From the NCBI GenBank assembly GCA_947470805.1, contig CANIVU010000075.1, forward strand, positions 1 to 43,745: DNA of 43,745 nucleotides, given 5' to 3'. The translations under genes and the position numbers were made by a program. Origin of the DNA: Acidobacteriota bacterium (GTDB lineage: Bacteria; Acidobacteriota; Terriglobia; Bryobacterales; Bryobacteraceae). Below, one piece after another: positions 1-9,033 of this stretch (its first letter is position 1; each line of letters starts with the position of its first letter). The notes beneath the pieces are model-generated. The model saw only the letters and a list, made by a program, of their open reading frames with translations, was not told where the DNA came from and did not search any database.

Positions 1-242
1 ATCGTCAACGTCCAAACGCCAGCCGCATCCTTCGCCAGCGGCTGCGGCTTCGCCCCACCCAGATGCAACAGAACCTCCGACGCCTTCGGCGCCCGCACGC
101 GGAACGTCACCCGCCGATCGCCATGCACCTCCGGCGACACGAAACGCTCGCGCCCCGCGTTGCCCGGCGAACGGTACGTGTTCGGCCGGCGCTCCTGCGC
201 GCACAATGTCGAAACCAACAGAACGCAAAGTAGGAATTTCAT
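1..242 (-). CDS. Secreted esterase-like protein, N-terminal fragment
   Basis: Only the first 80 codons lie in the window; the gene continues past base 1. The product begins with a hydrophobic signal peptide (MKFLLCVLLVSTLCAQ) followed by the segment RERFVSPEVHGDRRVTFRVR and APKASEVLLHL. This resembles the early-Ig/CBM48-like beta-sandwich that precedes the alpha/beta-hydrolase domain in enterochelin-esterase-like and feruloyl/xylan esterases. The catalytic domain is not visible, so the substrate is unknown. The ATG overlaps the stop of the upstream cupin gene (ATGA), which indicates translational coupling. It could also be a glycosidase with the same N-terminal domain; the esterase call rests on the segment's resemblance to that family. 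Confidence 0.65.
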   Translation of the reverse strand, partial: MKFLLCVLLVSTLCAQERRPNTYRSPGNAGRERFVSPEVHGDRRVTFRVRAPKASEVLLHLGGAKPQPLAKDAAGVWTLT

Positions 243-718
243 AAGGAAAACAGCGCCTCCCATTCCAACACAAGCCGCGCCGCTTCCGGCGTCTGCTCGG
301 CCGGCGCCCACGCCGCGAAGTCCTTATCGCTCGCCGGCTCCCACGGTCCCGGCTTCACTTCATAGCAAACGGTCACATCGCTCAACGCCACCACCGTGTG
401 CCAGACGCCCGGCGCCAGATCGATCCCGCGCACCGGCCCCGCCGCGTCCAACAGGAACTGCCCCGTCGTCACGCCATTGTCATCAAAGCAGACAATCCCC
501 ACCCGCCCCGTCAGCGGCAAAAACGCCTCGCTCTTCGCCGGCGTCACATGCCGGTGCGGCCGCACATACGTCCCCCGCAGCAACACGTTCAGCATCCGAT
601 GCGGGTTGTCCGAAGGCCCCGAGTGAAAGTTGTGGTTCATACGCAACCGCGGCGAAGCCCCGGCGCGCTCCGTCAACTCCTCAAACAACCCGTCAGTAAT
701 CAGTTGGACACCATGCAT
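239..718 (-). CDS. WbuC family cupin-fold metalloprotein
   Basis: About 159 aa when started at the ATG at 718 (MHGVQLITDGLFEEL). The first third matches the WbuC family: SPRLRMNHNFHSGPSDNPHR followed by LLRGTYVRPHRHVTPAKSEA, where the HRH pair supplies probable metal ligands. The second cupin motif, PGVWHTVVAL, gives another His, and the protein ends KDFAAWAPAEQTPEAARLV as in the family. WbuC proteins occur in surface-polysaccharide and sugar-metabolism loci, but their reaction is not established. A GGAGG lies only 2 nt before the ATG, an unusually short spacing. An in-frame ATG at 775 would overlap the divergent receptor gene and adds residues not typical of the family. Its stop overlaps the start of the esterase-like gene. 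Confidence 0.85.
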   Translation of the reverse strand: MHGVQLITDGLFEELTERAGASPRLRMNHNFHSGPSDNPHRMLNVLLRGTYVRPHRHVTPAKSEAFLPLTGRVGIVCFDDNGVTTGQFLLDAAGPVRGIDLAPGVWHTVVALSDVTVCYEVKPGPWEPASDKDFAAWAPAEQTPEAARLVLEWEALFSL

Positions 719-766
719 ACCCTCCAGCGTACCCGCATTATGTTGTGATAATGTACTCCCAACTCT

Positions 767-3700
767 ATGCTTCAATTGAGAACACTCACAGCCTTGCTTT
801 GTCTAGGCGCAGCTACCCTTTTGGCCCAAAGTGAACGTGGCAACATCACCGGTATCGTAACGGATCAGTCCGGTGCCGCCGTCCCTGGCGCACAGCTCAC
901 GCTCACCCAACGGGATACCAATACAATCACCCGGGCCGTCGCCACCGCCTCCGGCGAGTACAACCTCGGCAACCTCCTTCCCGGCGGCTACCGCCTGGAA
1001 GTCACCGCCAACGGTTTCAAGCGGTTCTTGCAACAGAACATCACCCTCTCTGCCGGCAGCACGCTCCGTATCGATACGGCCCTGCAACTCGGCCAGGTCT
1101 CTGAATCCATCGAAGTGACCGCCGCCGCCTCCACCATCCAGACCGAAAACGCGAAGGTCACCACGCTGGTGGAAAACAAGCTGGTCGACGAGTTGCCCCT
1201 CGTCGTGGCCGGTTCCATGCGCAGCCCGTTCAACCTCGTCGCCGTCGCCGCCGAAGCCAAAGGCAGCGGTCAGAATCTCGCCCTCGGCGGCGGCCAGGTG
1301 GCCGCTTGGGACGCTACGCTCGATGGCTACTCCGTCGGCACCAACCGCTCCGGTGACACCGCCGAAGCCGCTCTCAACACGCCATCGGTGGAAGCGCTCA
1401 CCGAGTTCTCCGTCGACACCAACGGCTTCAAGGCCGAGTACGGCCAGGCAGGCGGCGGCGTCATGAGCTTCGCCTCCAAGTCCGGTACCAACGCCTTCCA
1501 CGGTTCCGCCTACGACTTCCTCCGGAACGACAAGCTCGACGCGCGCGGATTCTTCGCCCGCACCCGTTCCATCTACCGCCAGAACGATTTCGGCTTCACC
1601 GCCTCCGGCCCCGTGCGCATTCCCAAACTCTACGACGGCCGCAACAAGACGTTCTACTTCGTCTCCTACGAAGGCTTCCGCAACCGCGTCGGCGCCAACG
1701 ATTCCATCCTCTCCGTCCCCACGCCGGAAATGTACAACGGCGACTTCAGCAAATGGGTCAACCAGAACAACCAACTGCTGCCCATCTACAACCCCAACAC
1801 CACCCGCGCCAACCCGAACGGCGTCGGCTCCATCCGCGATCCGTTTCCGAACAACGTGATTCCGGCGAGCCTGTTCTCGCCCCTGGCGAACCAGATCGCC
1901 TCGTACGCCAAAGGCGTCGCCCCCAATCGCGGGTTCGCGCCCGGCACCAGCGGCTACGTGCGCAACAACTACATCGTGTCCGGCGGAACGCAAGTCACCC
2001 CGACCGATAAATGGAGCGTCAAAGGCGACCAGAACTTCGGCGCCAACCACCGCCTCGGCTTCCTCTGGAACATGACCACGTTCCGCAACAAGCCAGGCCC
2101 GGCGGGCCCTCCCGGACTGCCCGAGCCGCTCTGGAACGGCGCGCTCTCGGCCTGGGATACCGAAGCCTTTCGCTGGAGCCACGACTGGACGATCTCGCCC
2201 AGCATGGTCAATCATTTCTCCTTCTCCTTCAACCGCTTCATCAAGGACAGCTTCTCGCCCAACGTCGGCAAAGGCTGGAAGGACAAGATCTGCATCAAGA
2301 ACGTCATCAATTGCGACAACAACTTCCCCTCGATCAACTTCACAGAGTTCACCGGCTGGGGTTCGGCCTCCAACAACGGAACGCTGCAACCGGGCTGGGG
2401 CATCAAGAACGACCTGAGCTACGTCCGCGGGGCGCACACCTATAAGTTTGGGTTCCAACACCAGAACCAGACCGCCAACGGCGTCGGCCAGCAGGACATC
2501 GCCGGACGCGCCGATTTCAACTTCCTCGGCACCAGCGTTCCCGGCGCCACCGCCTTCACCAGCGGCAGCTCGTTCGCCAGCTTCCTGCTGGGCGACGCGC
2601 ACCTCGGCCGCACCGAAACGCCCCGCGAAGTGGCGCAGAACTACCCCTACTTCGGCTTCTACGCCCAGGACGATTGGCGCCTGACGCGCAAGCTGGTCCT
2701 GAACCTCGGCATCCGCTACGACTTCACCCTGCCGCCCACCAACAAGAAGGACGAATACTCCGACTTCAATCCCACCCGGCCCAATCCGGCCGCCGGCAAC
2801 ATCCCCGGCGCGCTCTGGTTCGCCGGCTTTGGTGCGGGCCGTGAGAACACTCGCTCGCTGGTCCCCGGATGGTATGGCGGCGTCGGTCCCCGTATCGGCC
2901 TGGCGTATTCGCCGGATTCGAAGACGACCATCCGCACCGCGTTCGGTCGCTCCTTCTCCCGCATTACCGCCGTGCAGGGCAGCGGCCACTTCGCCGGCTT
3001 CATCGGCCAGTGGGCGTTCCAAAACACCAACCAGGGAATCACGCCGACGTTTAAACTCGACCAGGGTTTGCCTGCCTACCAGTTGCCGCCGTCCATCAAC
3101 CCGAGCTTCCAGAACGGGCAGGACGTCGATTACTGGAACGGCCAGGACGCCACGCGCGCCCCGGAATCGCTGTTCTGGACGGTGACGACCCAGCGCCAGA
3201 TCGCGGCCAACACGGTTCTCGAAGTCGGCTATAACGCCAACGTCGGGACCCACCTGCAGTCTGGCATTCTCCGCATGAACCAGCTGGATACGGCGCTCTT
3301 CAACCGGCTCGTCGGCCAGATGGGCCGTACGCAGGCGATCGCCATGCTGACGGGCTCCTTCTCGGCGCCCGCCGCGGTGGCCGCTGGCGTCCGCGCCCCC
3401 TACCCCGGCTTCACCGGCAGCGCCAACCAGGCGTTGCGGCCCTTCCCGCAGTATCAGAACATCGCCACCGGCGCACAGAACGGCGACAAGAGCGGTCACT
3501 CGTCCTACCACGCGCTGATCGTCAAGTTCGACCGTCGCTTCTCCAAGGACCTGACCCTGCAATGGAGCTACGTCTTCTCGAAGATGATCACCGACTCCGA
3601 CAGCTATTTCGCCAACAGCGAGACGGCGGCGCAGGATCAGTACTACCGCCGCAGCGAAAAGTCGATCGGCCAGTTCGACCAGACGCACGGTGTTAAGTTC

Positions 3701-4237
3701 TCGACGCTCTACTCGCTGCCGTTCGGCAAGGGCGCCAAATGGTTGACGAGCGGCGTGCTGAGCCACATCGCTGGCGGCTGGCGCTTGGCGGCCATTCAGG
3801 TCTACAACAGCGGTACGCCGATTGAACTGACGCGCAACAACCCGTTGCCGATCTTCAACGGCATCACCCGCCCGACCATCTCCAGCTACGAGGGTTGGCG
3901 CGCGCCGATCGTGGGCGACAAGTTCGACCCCGCCGTCGACCGCTTCCTGCAGCCGGCGTCCTTCTTCGGCACCCAGCCGGCGGACTTCGGCAACGCCACG
4001 CGGCACAACCCGAAGGTGCGCTCCTTCTGGGGCCAGTCGGAGAACGTCAGCATCGCGCGCACGTTCAAGATCACGGAAGGCATCCGCGTGGACCTGCGCG
4101 GGGAGGCTTTCAACATCTTCAACCGCACGATCTTCGGTACCGGCAGCACGAACCTGAACGCCGGCAACTTCGGAATCGTGACCGGCCAGGCAAACGACCC
4201 GCGACAGATGCAGGTCGGGCTGAAGCTGTACTGGTAA
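767..4237 (+). CDS. TonB-dependent receptor, Oar-like, with carboxypeptidase-regulatory domain
   Basis: Outer-membrane receptor of 1156 aa. It begins with a signal peptide (MLQLRTLTALLCLGAATLLA). An Ig-like CarboxypepD_reg domain follows at about residues 25-110 (GNITGIVTDQSGAAVPGA, LLPGGYRLEVTANGF), then a plug (roughly 125-240, with EYGQAGGGVMSFASKSGTN) and a long beta barrel ending PRQMQVGLKLYW. No TonB box is obvious. In Acidobacteriota such receptors are very numerous and are thought to import large carbohydrate or other ligands; the ligand here is unknown. It is divergent from the cupin gene with only 48 bp between starts. Codons are strongly C-ending, unlike the G-ending genes later in the window. 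A perfect hairpin terminator follows the stop. Confidence 0.93.
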   Translation: MLQLRTLTALLCLGAATLLAQSERGNITGIVTDQSGAAVPGAQLTLTQRDTNTITRAVATASGEYNLGNLLPGGYRLEVTANGFKRFLQQNITLSAGSTLRIDTALQLGQVSESIEVTAAASTIQTENAKVTTLVENKLVDELPLVVAGSMRSPFNLVAVAAEAKGSGQNLALGGGQVAAWDATLDGYSVGTNRSGDTAEAALNTPSVEALTEFSVDTNGFKAEYGQAGGGVMSFASKSGTNAFHGSAYDFLRNDKLDARGFFARTRSIYRQNDFGFTASGPVRIPKLYDGRNKTFYFVSYEGFRNRVGANDSILSVPTPEMYNGDFSKWVNQNNQLLPIYNPNTTRANPNGVGSIRDPFPNNVIPASLFSPLANQIASYAKGVAPNRGFAPGTSGYVRNNYIVSGGTQVTPTDKWSVKGDQNFGANHRLGFLWNMTTFRNKPGPAGPPGLPEPLWNGALSAWDTEAFRWSHDWTISPSMVNHFSFSFNRFIKDSFSPNVGKGWKDKICIKNVINCDNNFPSINFTEFTGWGSASNNGTLQPGWGIKNDLSYVRGAHTYKFGFQHQNQTANGVGQQDIAGRADFNFLGTSVPGATAFTSGSSFASFLLGDAHLGRTETPREVAQNYPYFGFYAQDDWRLTRKLVLNLGIRYDFTLPPTNKKDEYSDFNPTRPNPAAGNIPGALWFAGFGAGRENTRSLVPGWYGGVGPRIGLAYSPDSKTTIRTAFGRSFSRITAVQGSGHFAGFIGQWAFQNTNQGITPTFKLDQGLPAYQLPPSINPSFQNGQDVDYWNGQDATRAPESLFWTVTTQRQIAANTVLEVGYNANVGTHLQSGILRMNQLDTALFNRLVGQMGRTQAIAMLTGSFSAPAAVAAGVRAPYPGFTGSANQALRPFPQYQNIATGAQNGDKSGHSSYHALIVKFDRRFSKDLTLQWSYVFSKMITDSDSYFANSETAAQDQYYRRSEKSIGQFDQTHGVKFSTLYSLPFGKGAKWLTSGVLSHIAGGWRLAAIQVYNSGTPIELTRNNPLPIFNGITRPTISSYEGWRAPIVGDKFDPAVDRFLQPASFFGTQPADFGNATRHNPKVRSFWGQSENVSIARTFKITEGIRVDLRGEAFNIFNRTIFGTGSTNLNAGNFGIVTGQANDPRQMQVGLKLYW

Positions 4238-4251
4238 CAACCAAAGGAAAA

Positions 4252-4290
4252 GGCCCGGTGCGCTTCGCGGCGCACCGGGCCTTTTTGTTT
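4252..4290. terminator. Bidirectional intrinsic terminator
   Basis: An 11-bp perfect stem GGCCCGGTGCG / CGCACCGGGCC (4252-4262 and 4271-4281) with an 8-nt loop is followed by TTTTTGTTTT on the plus strand and by a T-rich stretch on the minus strand. It separates the convergent receptor and acetyl-CoA synthetase genes. Confidence 0.93.
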
Positions 4291-4299
4291 TGTAGCGGG

Positions 4300-6252
4300 T
4301 TAGTCTTCGTCGTGCTGGGCGGAGAGGGACGTCAGCACGTTCATGTCTTCGAGCGTGGTGACGTCGCCGGCGACCGTGTGGCTGGTGACGATTTCGCGGA
4401 GCAGGCGGCGCATGATCTTGCCGCTGCGGGTCTTCGGCAATGCCTCGGTAAAGCGGATCTCTTCAGGCCGGGCGAACGGCCCAATCTCGTGAGCCACCCA
4501 CTGGCGCAGTTCGAGGCCCAGCTTCTCGTGATCGCCGATGCCCTTCTTCAGCGTCACGAAGCAGCACACGGCCTGGCCGGTGATTTCGTGGGGCTTGCCG
4601 ACCACGGCGGATTCGGCGACGGCCGGATGGCGGACGAGAGCCGATTCGATTTCCATCGTGCTCAGCCGGTGGCCGGAGACGTTCATGACGTCATCGACGC
4701 GACCGAGGACCCAGTAGTAGCCGTCCTTGTCGCGACGGGCGGCGTCGCCGGTGAAGTAGGCGCCGGGAACCTTGGACCAATACTGTTCCTTGTAGCGTTC
4801 CGGATCGCCCCAGATGGTGCGAAGCATGGAGGGCCAGGGGGTCTTGAGAATCAAGAAGCCTTCGTGACCGTCGGGCACCGGATTGCCGGCATGGTCGACG
4901 ATTTCGGCGACGAGGCCGGGGATCGGCATCGTGCCCGAACCGGGCTTCAACGGAATGGCGCCGGGCATGGGAGCGATTAGGATCGCGCCGGTTTCGGTCT
5001 GCCACCAGGTGTCGACGATGGGGCACTTCTCGTTGCCGATGATGCGATGGAACCATTCCCAGGCGGCAGGATTGATGGGTTCACCGACCGAGCCGAGCAG
5101 GCGGATGGAGGAGAGGTTGTGGCGTTCGGGCCAGTGATCGCCCTGGCGGATTAAGGCGCGAATGGCGGTGGGCGAGGTGTAGAAGATGCTGACCTTGTAC
5201 TTGTCGACCAGGCGCCACCAGCGATCGAAGGCCGGGGTGTCGGGCGCGCCCTCGTAGATGACGGTCGTGGCGCCCGCGGCGAGCGGGCCGTAGACGACGT
5301 AGGAGTGGCCAGTGACCCAGCCGACGTCGGCGGTGCACCAGTAGGTGTCGGACTCCTTCAGGTCGAAAATCCACTTCATGGTCATCTGAGCCTGGAGGAG
5401 GTAGCCGCCGGTGGTGTGGAGGATGCCCTTGGGCTTGCCGGTGGTGCCGGAGGTGTAGAGGACGTAGAGCGGGTGTTCGCTGTCGAGTTCGGCGGCAGGG
5501 ACATCTTCACGGGCGGTTTCGTCGAGGACGTGCCACCAGTGATCGCGGCCGGATTCCATCAGGCATTCCGAACCGGTGCGCTTGTAGACGACGCAGTGCT
5601 CAACGGTGGGGCAGAACTTGAGCGCTTCGTCAACGGCGTCCTTCAGGCGGACTTCCTTGCCGCGGCGCCAGCCGCCATCGGCGGTGATGACGACCTTGGC
5701 TTCAAGATCCTGGATGCGGGCTTTGAGCGCCTCGGCCGAGAAGCCACCGAAGACCACCGAATGGGTGACACCGATGCGGGCGCAGGCGAGCATGGCGATC
5801 GCGGCTTCGGGGATCATCGGCATGTAGATGATCGAGCGGTCGCCTTCTTTGAGCCCGAGCTGCTGGAGCGAGGAGGCGAAGCGGCAGACGAGGCGGTGGA
5901 GCTCCTGGTAGGTGATGATGCGCTGGTCGCCGGGCTCGCCTTCGAAGATGATGGCGGCTTTGTTTTTGCGCTCTGTTTTGGTGTGGCGTTCGACGCAGTT
6001 GTAGGCGACGTTGAGCTTGCCGCCGGTGAACCATTTGACGAAGGGCGGCTGCCAGTCGAGTGCTTTGTCGAAGCGTTGGAACCAGTCGAGTTCGGTCTCG
6101 GCGAGGTGGCCCCAGAAGGCGGAGGGGTCGTTGACAGCGCTCTCGTAGAGCGCTTTGTAGGCGTCCATTCCGGAGACGTTGGCTTGCGCGGCGAACTCGG
6201 CCGACGGCGGTACCAACGTTGGCAAGGAGGCGGGCTTGGCTGGTTGAGTCAT
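4300..6252 (-). CDS. acs: Acetyl-CoA synthetase (AMP-forming)
   Basis: Cytoplasmic 650-aa enzyme that activates acetate with ATP and CoA to acetyl-CoA through an acetyl-AMP intermediate. Length and motifs are typical of the family. The P-loop-like A3 motif [11 protein letters not shown] lies near residue 265, the WWQTETG motif near 415, the hinge/A8 region [20 protein letters not shown] near 520, and the acetylatable catalytic lysine is in [11 protein letters not shown] near 610. The start codon gives an N-terminus with [19 protein letters not shown], usual for Acs. No good Shine-Dalgarno sequence is visible. It is divergent from the xylose isomerase gene (72 bp apart). Propionate-preferring enzymes are related, but the length and motifs favour acetate. 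Confidence 0.96.
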   Translation of the reverse strand: MTQPAKPASLPTLVPPSAEFAAQANVSGMDAYKALYESAVNDPSAFWGHLAETELDWFQRFDKALDWQPPFVKWFTGGKLNVAYNCVERHTKTERKNKAAIIFEGEPGDQRIITYQELHRLVCRFASSLQQLGLKEGDRSIIYMPMIPEAAIAMLACARIGVTHSVVFGGFSAEALKARIQDLEAKVVITADGGWRRGKEVRLKDAVDEALKFCPTVEHCVVYKRTGSECLMESGRDHWWHVLDETAREDVPAAELDSEHPLYVLYTSGTTGKPKGILHTTGGYLLQAQMTMKWIFDLKESDTYWCTADVGWVTGHSYVVYGPLAAGATTVIYEGAPDTPAFDRWWRLVDKYKVSIFYTSPTAIRALIRQGDHWPERHNLSSIRLLGSVGEPINPAAWEWFHRIIGNEKCPIVDTWWQTETGAILIAPMPGAIPLKPGSGTMPIPGLVAEIVDHAGNPVPDGHEGFLILKTPWPSMLRTIWGDPERYKEQYWSKVPGAYFTGDAARRDKDGYYWVLGRVDDVMNVSGHRLSTMEIESALVRHPAVAESAVVGKPHEITGQAVCCFVTLKKGIGDHEKLGLELRQWVAHEIGPFARPEEIRFTEALPKTRSGKIMRRLLREIVTSHTVAGDVTTLEDMNVLTSLSAQHDED

Positions 6253-6324
6253 CAGCCGTTTATTCTATCAATGGTTCGGGGCTTCCCTGCCGCCCGTTAC
6301 CTTTACTATGATTGGATTCTTGCT

Positions 6325-7566
6325 ATGACACCGATCCCAGTCGACCAACAACAATCTGTCGTCGAACGCCTGACCGCGGCCTGCGGCGGCTCCTACACGC
6401 CCGAGCAGCGGCGAAAGTACTTCATCACGGGCCCGCAGTGGGCGGCGGCCTACGAAGGCAATTCGCTGTTTCAGGACAAGACGCGGCCCACGATCGGGTT
6501 TGAGCGCGTCATTGAAGAGTACGCCAAGATCGGCATCGGCTACTGGTGCACGCACGACACCGACGTCATTCCAACCGAGCATTTGGGGCGGGACGGGCAG
6601 GCGGAGATTGTCGGGCGGATTGGCGAATCGCTGAAGAAGAATGGGCTGGCGTGTTCGATGGTGACCACGGAGACCTTTCACAATCCGGTGTGGGCGGCGA
6701 GTTCGGCACCGCACGCGGGGCAGGTGCGCGAGTACGCCAACTGGCGTGTGGAGAACACGGTTGGCATTGGCCACGAGCTGGGCGCGCAGTATGCGGTGTA
6801 CTGGCCGGGCGCGCTGGGGTATTTCATTCAGGGCGCGATGGACGAGCTGCAGACGTTGAAGTGGTACGCCGAGTGCATCAACGCTGCTTGTGAGAAAGAC
6901 ATTGAGCTGGCCGGGAAACTGGGCCGGGCGACGTTGAAGCATTGCATGGAAGCCAAGCCGTTTGAGCCGGTGGCGGAGATTTTGTTGCCGACGTCGGACT
7001 CGATGCTGGCGTTGATTTTCTCGGGGCTGATTAAGCATCCGGGGATGGTGGGATTGAACCCCGAGTATCTTCACGAACTGATGTGGGGCACGGCGCCGCG
7101 GGCGGCGTTGGCGCGGGCGCTGATGTGCGGGAAGCTGTTCCACTTCGACATCAATGACGGCTATGCGGGCAAGCATGACGTCGATATCGCCATTGGGCTG
7201 GTGAATCCGCTGGATTGGTTGAACGTGTTCGTGCTGTTGCGCACCTATGGGTACAACGGGCCGTTCAACTTGGATTACAAGCCGCCGCGCACGACGTCGG
7301 TCCACGGGGTGTTCCATTTGAGCTTCCCGACGGCGGTGGACCGTTTCATCACGCTGTGGGAGATGGCGGGCGAGGCGATGACCGATTCGGTGATCGTGGG
7401 CGCGACCGATGCGCTGAAGGCCGGTGGGCCGCGCGTGTCCGATTATCGCGACGCGGCGGGGATGACGGCGGCGAATAAGGAACTGCTGTCGCTGCACGAG
7501 TTGATTTCGCATCGGCTGTTCCAGATTCTGATTGGGCAGAACAAGGGGCGGACGTTCTCGGTATAG
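6325..7566 (+). CDS. xylA: Xylose isomerase family protein (sugar isomerase)
   Basis: TIM-barrel protein of 413 aa that should interconvert an aldose and a ketose, most likely D-xylose and D-xylulose, with two divalent metals. All hallmark residues are visible: HDTD (77-80, proton-shuttle His and Asp), MEAKP (Glu209, Lys211), NPEYLH (Glu247, His250), DIND (Asp275), HDVD (Asp285, Asp287) and LDYK (Asp317, Lys319). The rest diverges considerably from the well-known class I and II enzymes, so another pentose or hexose is possible. I chose the ATG at 6325; an in-frame ATG at 6271 would add 18 residues that look non-native. No clear Shine-Dalgarno sequence supports either. Confidence 0.85.
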   Translation: MTPIPVDQQQSVVERLTAACGGSYTPEQRRKYFITGPQWAAAYEGNSLFQDKTRPTIGFERVIEEYAKIGIGYWCTHDTDVIPTEHLGRDGQAEIVGRIGESLKKNGLACSMVTTETFHNPVWAASSAPHAGQVREYANWRVENTVGIGHELGAQYAVYWPGALGYFIQGAMDELQTLKWYAECINAACEKDIELAGKLGRATLKHCMEAKPFEPVAEILLPTSDSMLALIFSGLIKHPGMVGLNPEYLHELMWGTAPRAALARALMCGKLFHFDINDGYAGKHDVDIAIGLVNPLDWLNVFVLLRTYGYNGPFNLDYKPPRTTSVHGVFHLSFPTAVDRFITLWEMAGEAMTDSVIVGATDALKAGGPRVSDYRDAAGMTAANKELLSLHELISHRLFQILIGQNKGRTFSV

Positions 7567-7640
7567 CTTTTTTTGGACACACTTCGGGTGTCGGCAGGGG
7601 CTTCGTGGTCGTTTTTATGGCGACTGCGGGGCCCTTTTGC

Positions 7641-8255
7641 TTATGTCCGGAGCGCGGTGTCGGGCGGCGGAGCGGTAATTTCCGGGTTGATGGTCGGATT
7701 TGCCTCTGATTGAGGAGTTTCCTGGTAGCACGGCTCCAGGGGAAAACTGGGGGCGGGGGTGGTTTCGGCGGTTTCGTGGGAGGGTCCTTCGGCGTTTAGC
7801 TGCTTTTTGAGCCGTAGGATGTCCTTCTCCAGGCGTGAGATGGTTAGCTGTTGGCGGCGGATGCGGGCGTCGAGACGCTCTATTATGCTGCCGGGGGCCG
7901 AGGCGGCAACTTCGGTTTCGATGACCGAGTTGGTTTGGAGGAAGAGCTCGGTGATCTCGTTGCGACGGGCGAGTTGGAGACGGTTCAGGTCCCAGCGGGC
8001 GAGGGCGAGATCGTCGACACGCTCGGCGGTGTATTCGTCGGGCGGGGCCCAGATGCGGTGGTACTTCAGGCGGAGGGCTTCGAAGGCCACCGGGTCGATG
8101 CTGGCTTTTAGGGTCTCTTCGGTGGCGTAGAGGCCGTGGGTGAGGGTGGCGGTTTGGGCGGCTTTTAAGCCTTCCGGCGTTTTCGGGCCGGTGGATTTGG
8201 CGCCGTTGATGCGAGCTTGTTCAGCCCGCTTCTGTTTGATTTCGTCTGGTGACAT
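7641..8255 (-). CDS. NGAKS-motif protein with coiled coil (first copy)
   Basis: Unrecognised function, 204 aa. The N-terminus carries ARINGAKSTGPKTPEG then THGLYA, a short basic Gly/Lys-rich signature also present in the protein at 39984-40733. The middle is strongly helical and charged (YTAERVDDLALARWDLNRLQ, then ISRLEKDILRLKKQL), predicting a coiled coil. The tail is Pro/Thr-rich and probably disordered. The ATG at 8255 has GGGAGA about 7 nt upstream. Unlike the second copy, it has no terminase-like neighbour. The basic head plus coiled coil is compatible with nucleic-acid binding, but nothing proves it. Confidence 0.72.
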   Translation of the reverse strand: MSPDEIKQKRAEQARINGAKSTGPKTPEGLKAAQTATLTHGLYATEETLKASIDPVAFEALRLKYHRIWAPPDEYTAERVDDLALARWDLNRLQLARRNEITELFLQTNSVIETEVAASAPGSIIERLDARIRRQQLTISRLEKDILRLKKQLNAEGPSHETAETTPAPSFPLEPCYQETPQSEANPTINPEITAPPPDTALRT

Positions 8256-8383
8256 TGGTAATTCTCCCTACTTCCACCTTTAGCATGCGACTTTGGGGGT
8301 CAGGACTATCTTGGTTTTGGTACTGGCCAGGGTAAGTTGTTGGTGCGGTTTGGGTTATTTCGCTTTCACTTTATTTTCAAGTG

Positions 8384-8394
8384 TTGTGACTGAC
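8384..8394 (+). repeat. TTGTGACTGAC site 1
   Basis: 11-base sequence in the intergenic region between the first NGAKS gene and the 122-aa gene, 139 nt before the latter's start. Identical copies occur at 33279-33289 (minus) and 40921-40931 (plus). Confidence 0.55.
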
Positions 8395-8453
8395 ATTGGC
8401 GCCGGGCACTCATTTAATCCGCCTTGATTTTGAGGGGTAAGGGCTTAGTACGG

Positions 8454-8485
8454 AGGATTCAAATATCAGAAGAATCCTAATTCTT
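8454..8485. repeat. Overlapping short inverted repeats upstream of small gene
   Basis: Two mutually exclusive hairpins overlap: AGGATTC (8454-8460) with GAATCCT (8472-8478), and AAGAAT (8470-8475) with ATTCTT (8480-8485). They lie 50-80 nt before the GTG start at 8533. The arrangement could be an operator or an alternative-structure leader; no function is shown. Confidence 0.35.
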
Positions 8486-8532
8486 GGCAACGGATTTGGG
8501 TGGGGCGGATCTAAATAGACGAAGAGAGCATT

Positions 8533-8901
8533 GTGGCCAACTCCAGGATTTACAACTCGAACATCGGCGCGGCGAGCGGGATCCTGGGCGGGATTCCTTT
8601 GCCGGTGGATGCCGATGGGGGCGTTGCACTTGGGGTGTTGCCGGTGGGCACGGTGTTGGAAGTGCGCACCCGGAATACCACCTATACGGTGATTCCGCAG
8701 GCTTCCGGGGAGATGATGATTTGGGGGCACCCCGATTATTGCCCGGAGCCGATGCTGACGGCGGGATTGGGATGCGTGCACGTGACTGGGGTGGTGCGGG
8801 AGGGGTACGTGGCGCCGGGGATGCGGCTGAGTTTTCCGAAGGGGGAGCGGCGGGTACAGACGTCGCGGATTGTGGCGATTCAGTTGAGCCGGAAGAACTA
8901 G
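8533..8901 (+). CDS. Conserved-looking hypothetical protein, beta-rich, 122 aa
   Basis: Not recognised. The 122-aa product starts at GTG (8533), with GAAGAGAG 4 nt upstream as a possible ribosome site. It has no signal peptide or membrane segment. The sequence alternates short hydrophobic strands with Gly and Pro turns (GGIPLPVDADGGVALGVLP, VLEVRTRNTTYTVIPQ, HVTGVVREGYVAPGMRLSF), suggesting a small beta barrel or sandwich. The region PEPMLTAGLGCVHVTG contains two of its few Cys/His residues. It is flanked by an NGAKS gene on the other side of a 277-bp intergenic region and by the second TonB receptor, with a bidirectional terminator after it. Coding is supported by codon bias and the terminator position. 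Confidence 0.65.
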   Translation: MANSRIYNSNIGAASGILGGIPLPVDADGGVALGVLPVGTVLEVRTRNTTYTVIPQASGEMMIWGHPDYCPEPMLTAGLGCVHVTGVVREGYVAPGMRLSFPKGERRVQTSRIVAIQLSRKN

Positions 8902-8922
8902 GCGGCGCTGTAAAACGAACCG

Positions 8923-8951
8923 AAGAAACTGGTGACTGACACGGGTTTCTT
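8923..8951. repeat. Imperfect palindrome containing GGTGACTGACAC
   Basis: AAGAAAC (8923-8929) pairs with GTTTCTT (8945-8951), and an inner GTG/CAC pair surrounds ACTGA. It lies between the small gene's stop and the strong terminator. It shares its GTGACTGAC core with intergenic sites at 8384, 33279 and 40921. Confidence 0.45.
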
Positions 8952-8960
8952 ACGAAAGTA

Positions 8961-8993
8961 AAACGCCCGCCGGCTTGAGGCCGGCGGGCGTTT
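8961..8993. terminator. Bidirectional intrinsic terminator
   Basis: A perfect 14-bp stem AAACGCCCGCCGGC / GCCGGCGGGCGTTT with a 5-nt loop lies between the convergent 122-aa gene and the second TonB receptor. The plus-strand side continues TTTCTGTATT; the opposite side has a short T run within the stem end. Confidence 0.85.
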
Positions 8994-9010
8994 CTGTATT
9001 GCGAACGTTA

Positions 9011-9031
9011 AATTGGTGCCTGGCACCAATT
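9011..9031. repeat. Perfect 21-bp palindrome at the 3' end of the TonB receptor
   Basis: AATTGGTGCC-T-GGCACCAATT ends 2 nt before the receptor's stop codon complement at 9034. The core GGTGCCTGGCACC is a perfect inverted repeat with a one-base centre. It has no T run of its own, so it looks like a repeat element or protein site, possibly an mRNA 3'-end stabiliser, more than a terminator. Confidence 0.75.
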
Positions 9032-9033
9032 AT

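Noticed and set aside
803-4240. Open minus-strand frame of 1145 codons opposite the first TonB receptor
   Set aside because: It is a shadow created by C-rich codon usage; its translation is repetitive, Val/Gly/Glu/Ala/Arg-rich and has no domain, while the plus strand is an intact receptor.
5305-6324. N-terminal extension of the xylose isomerase frame by 340 codons
   Set aside because: The extension is antisense to acetyl-CoA synthetase and low in complexity; the isomerase begins naturally at 6325.
7574-7591. Hairpin GACAC...GTGTC after the xylose isomerase as a terminator
   Set aside because: The T run precedes the hairpin and there is none after it, and the stem has a mismatch.
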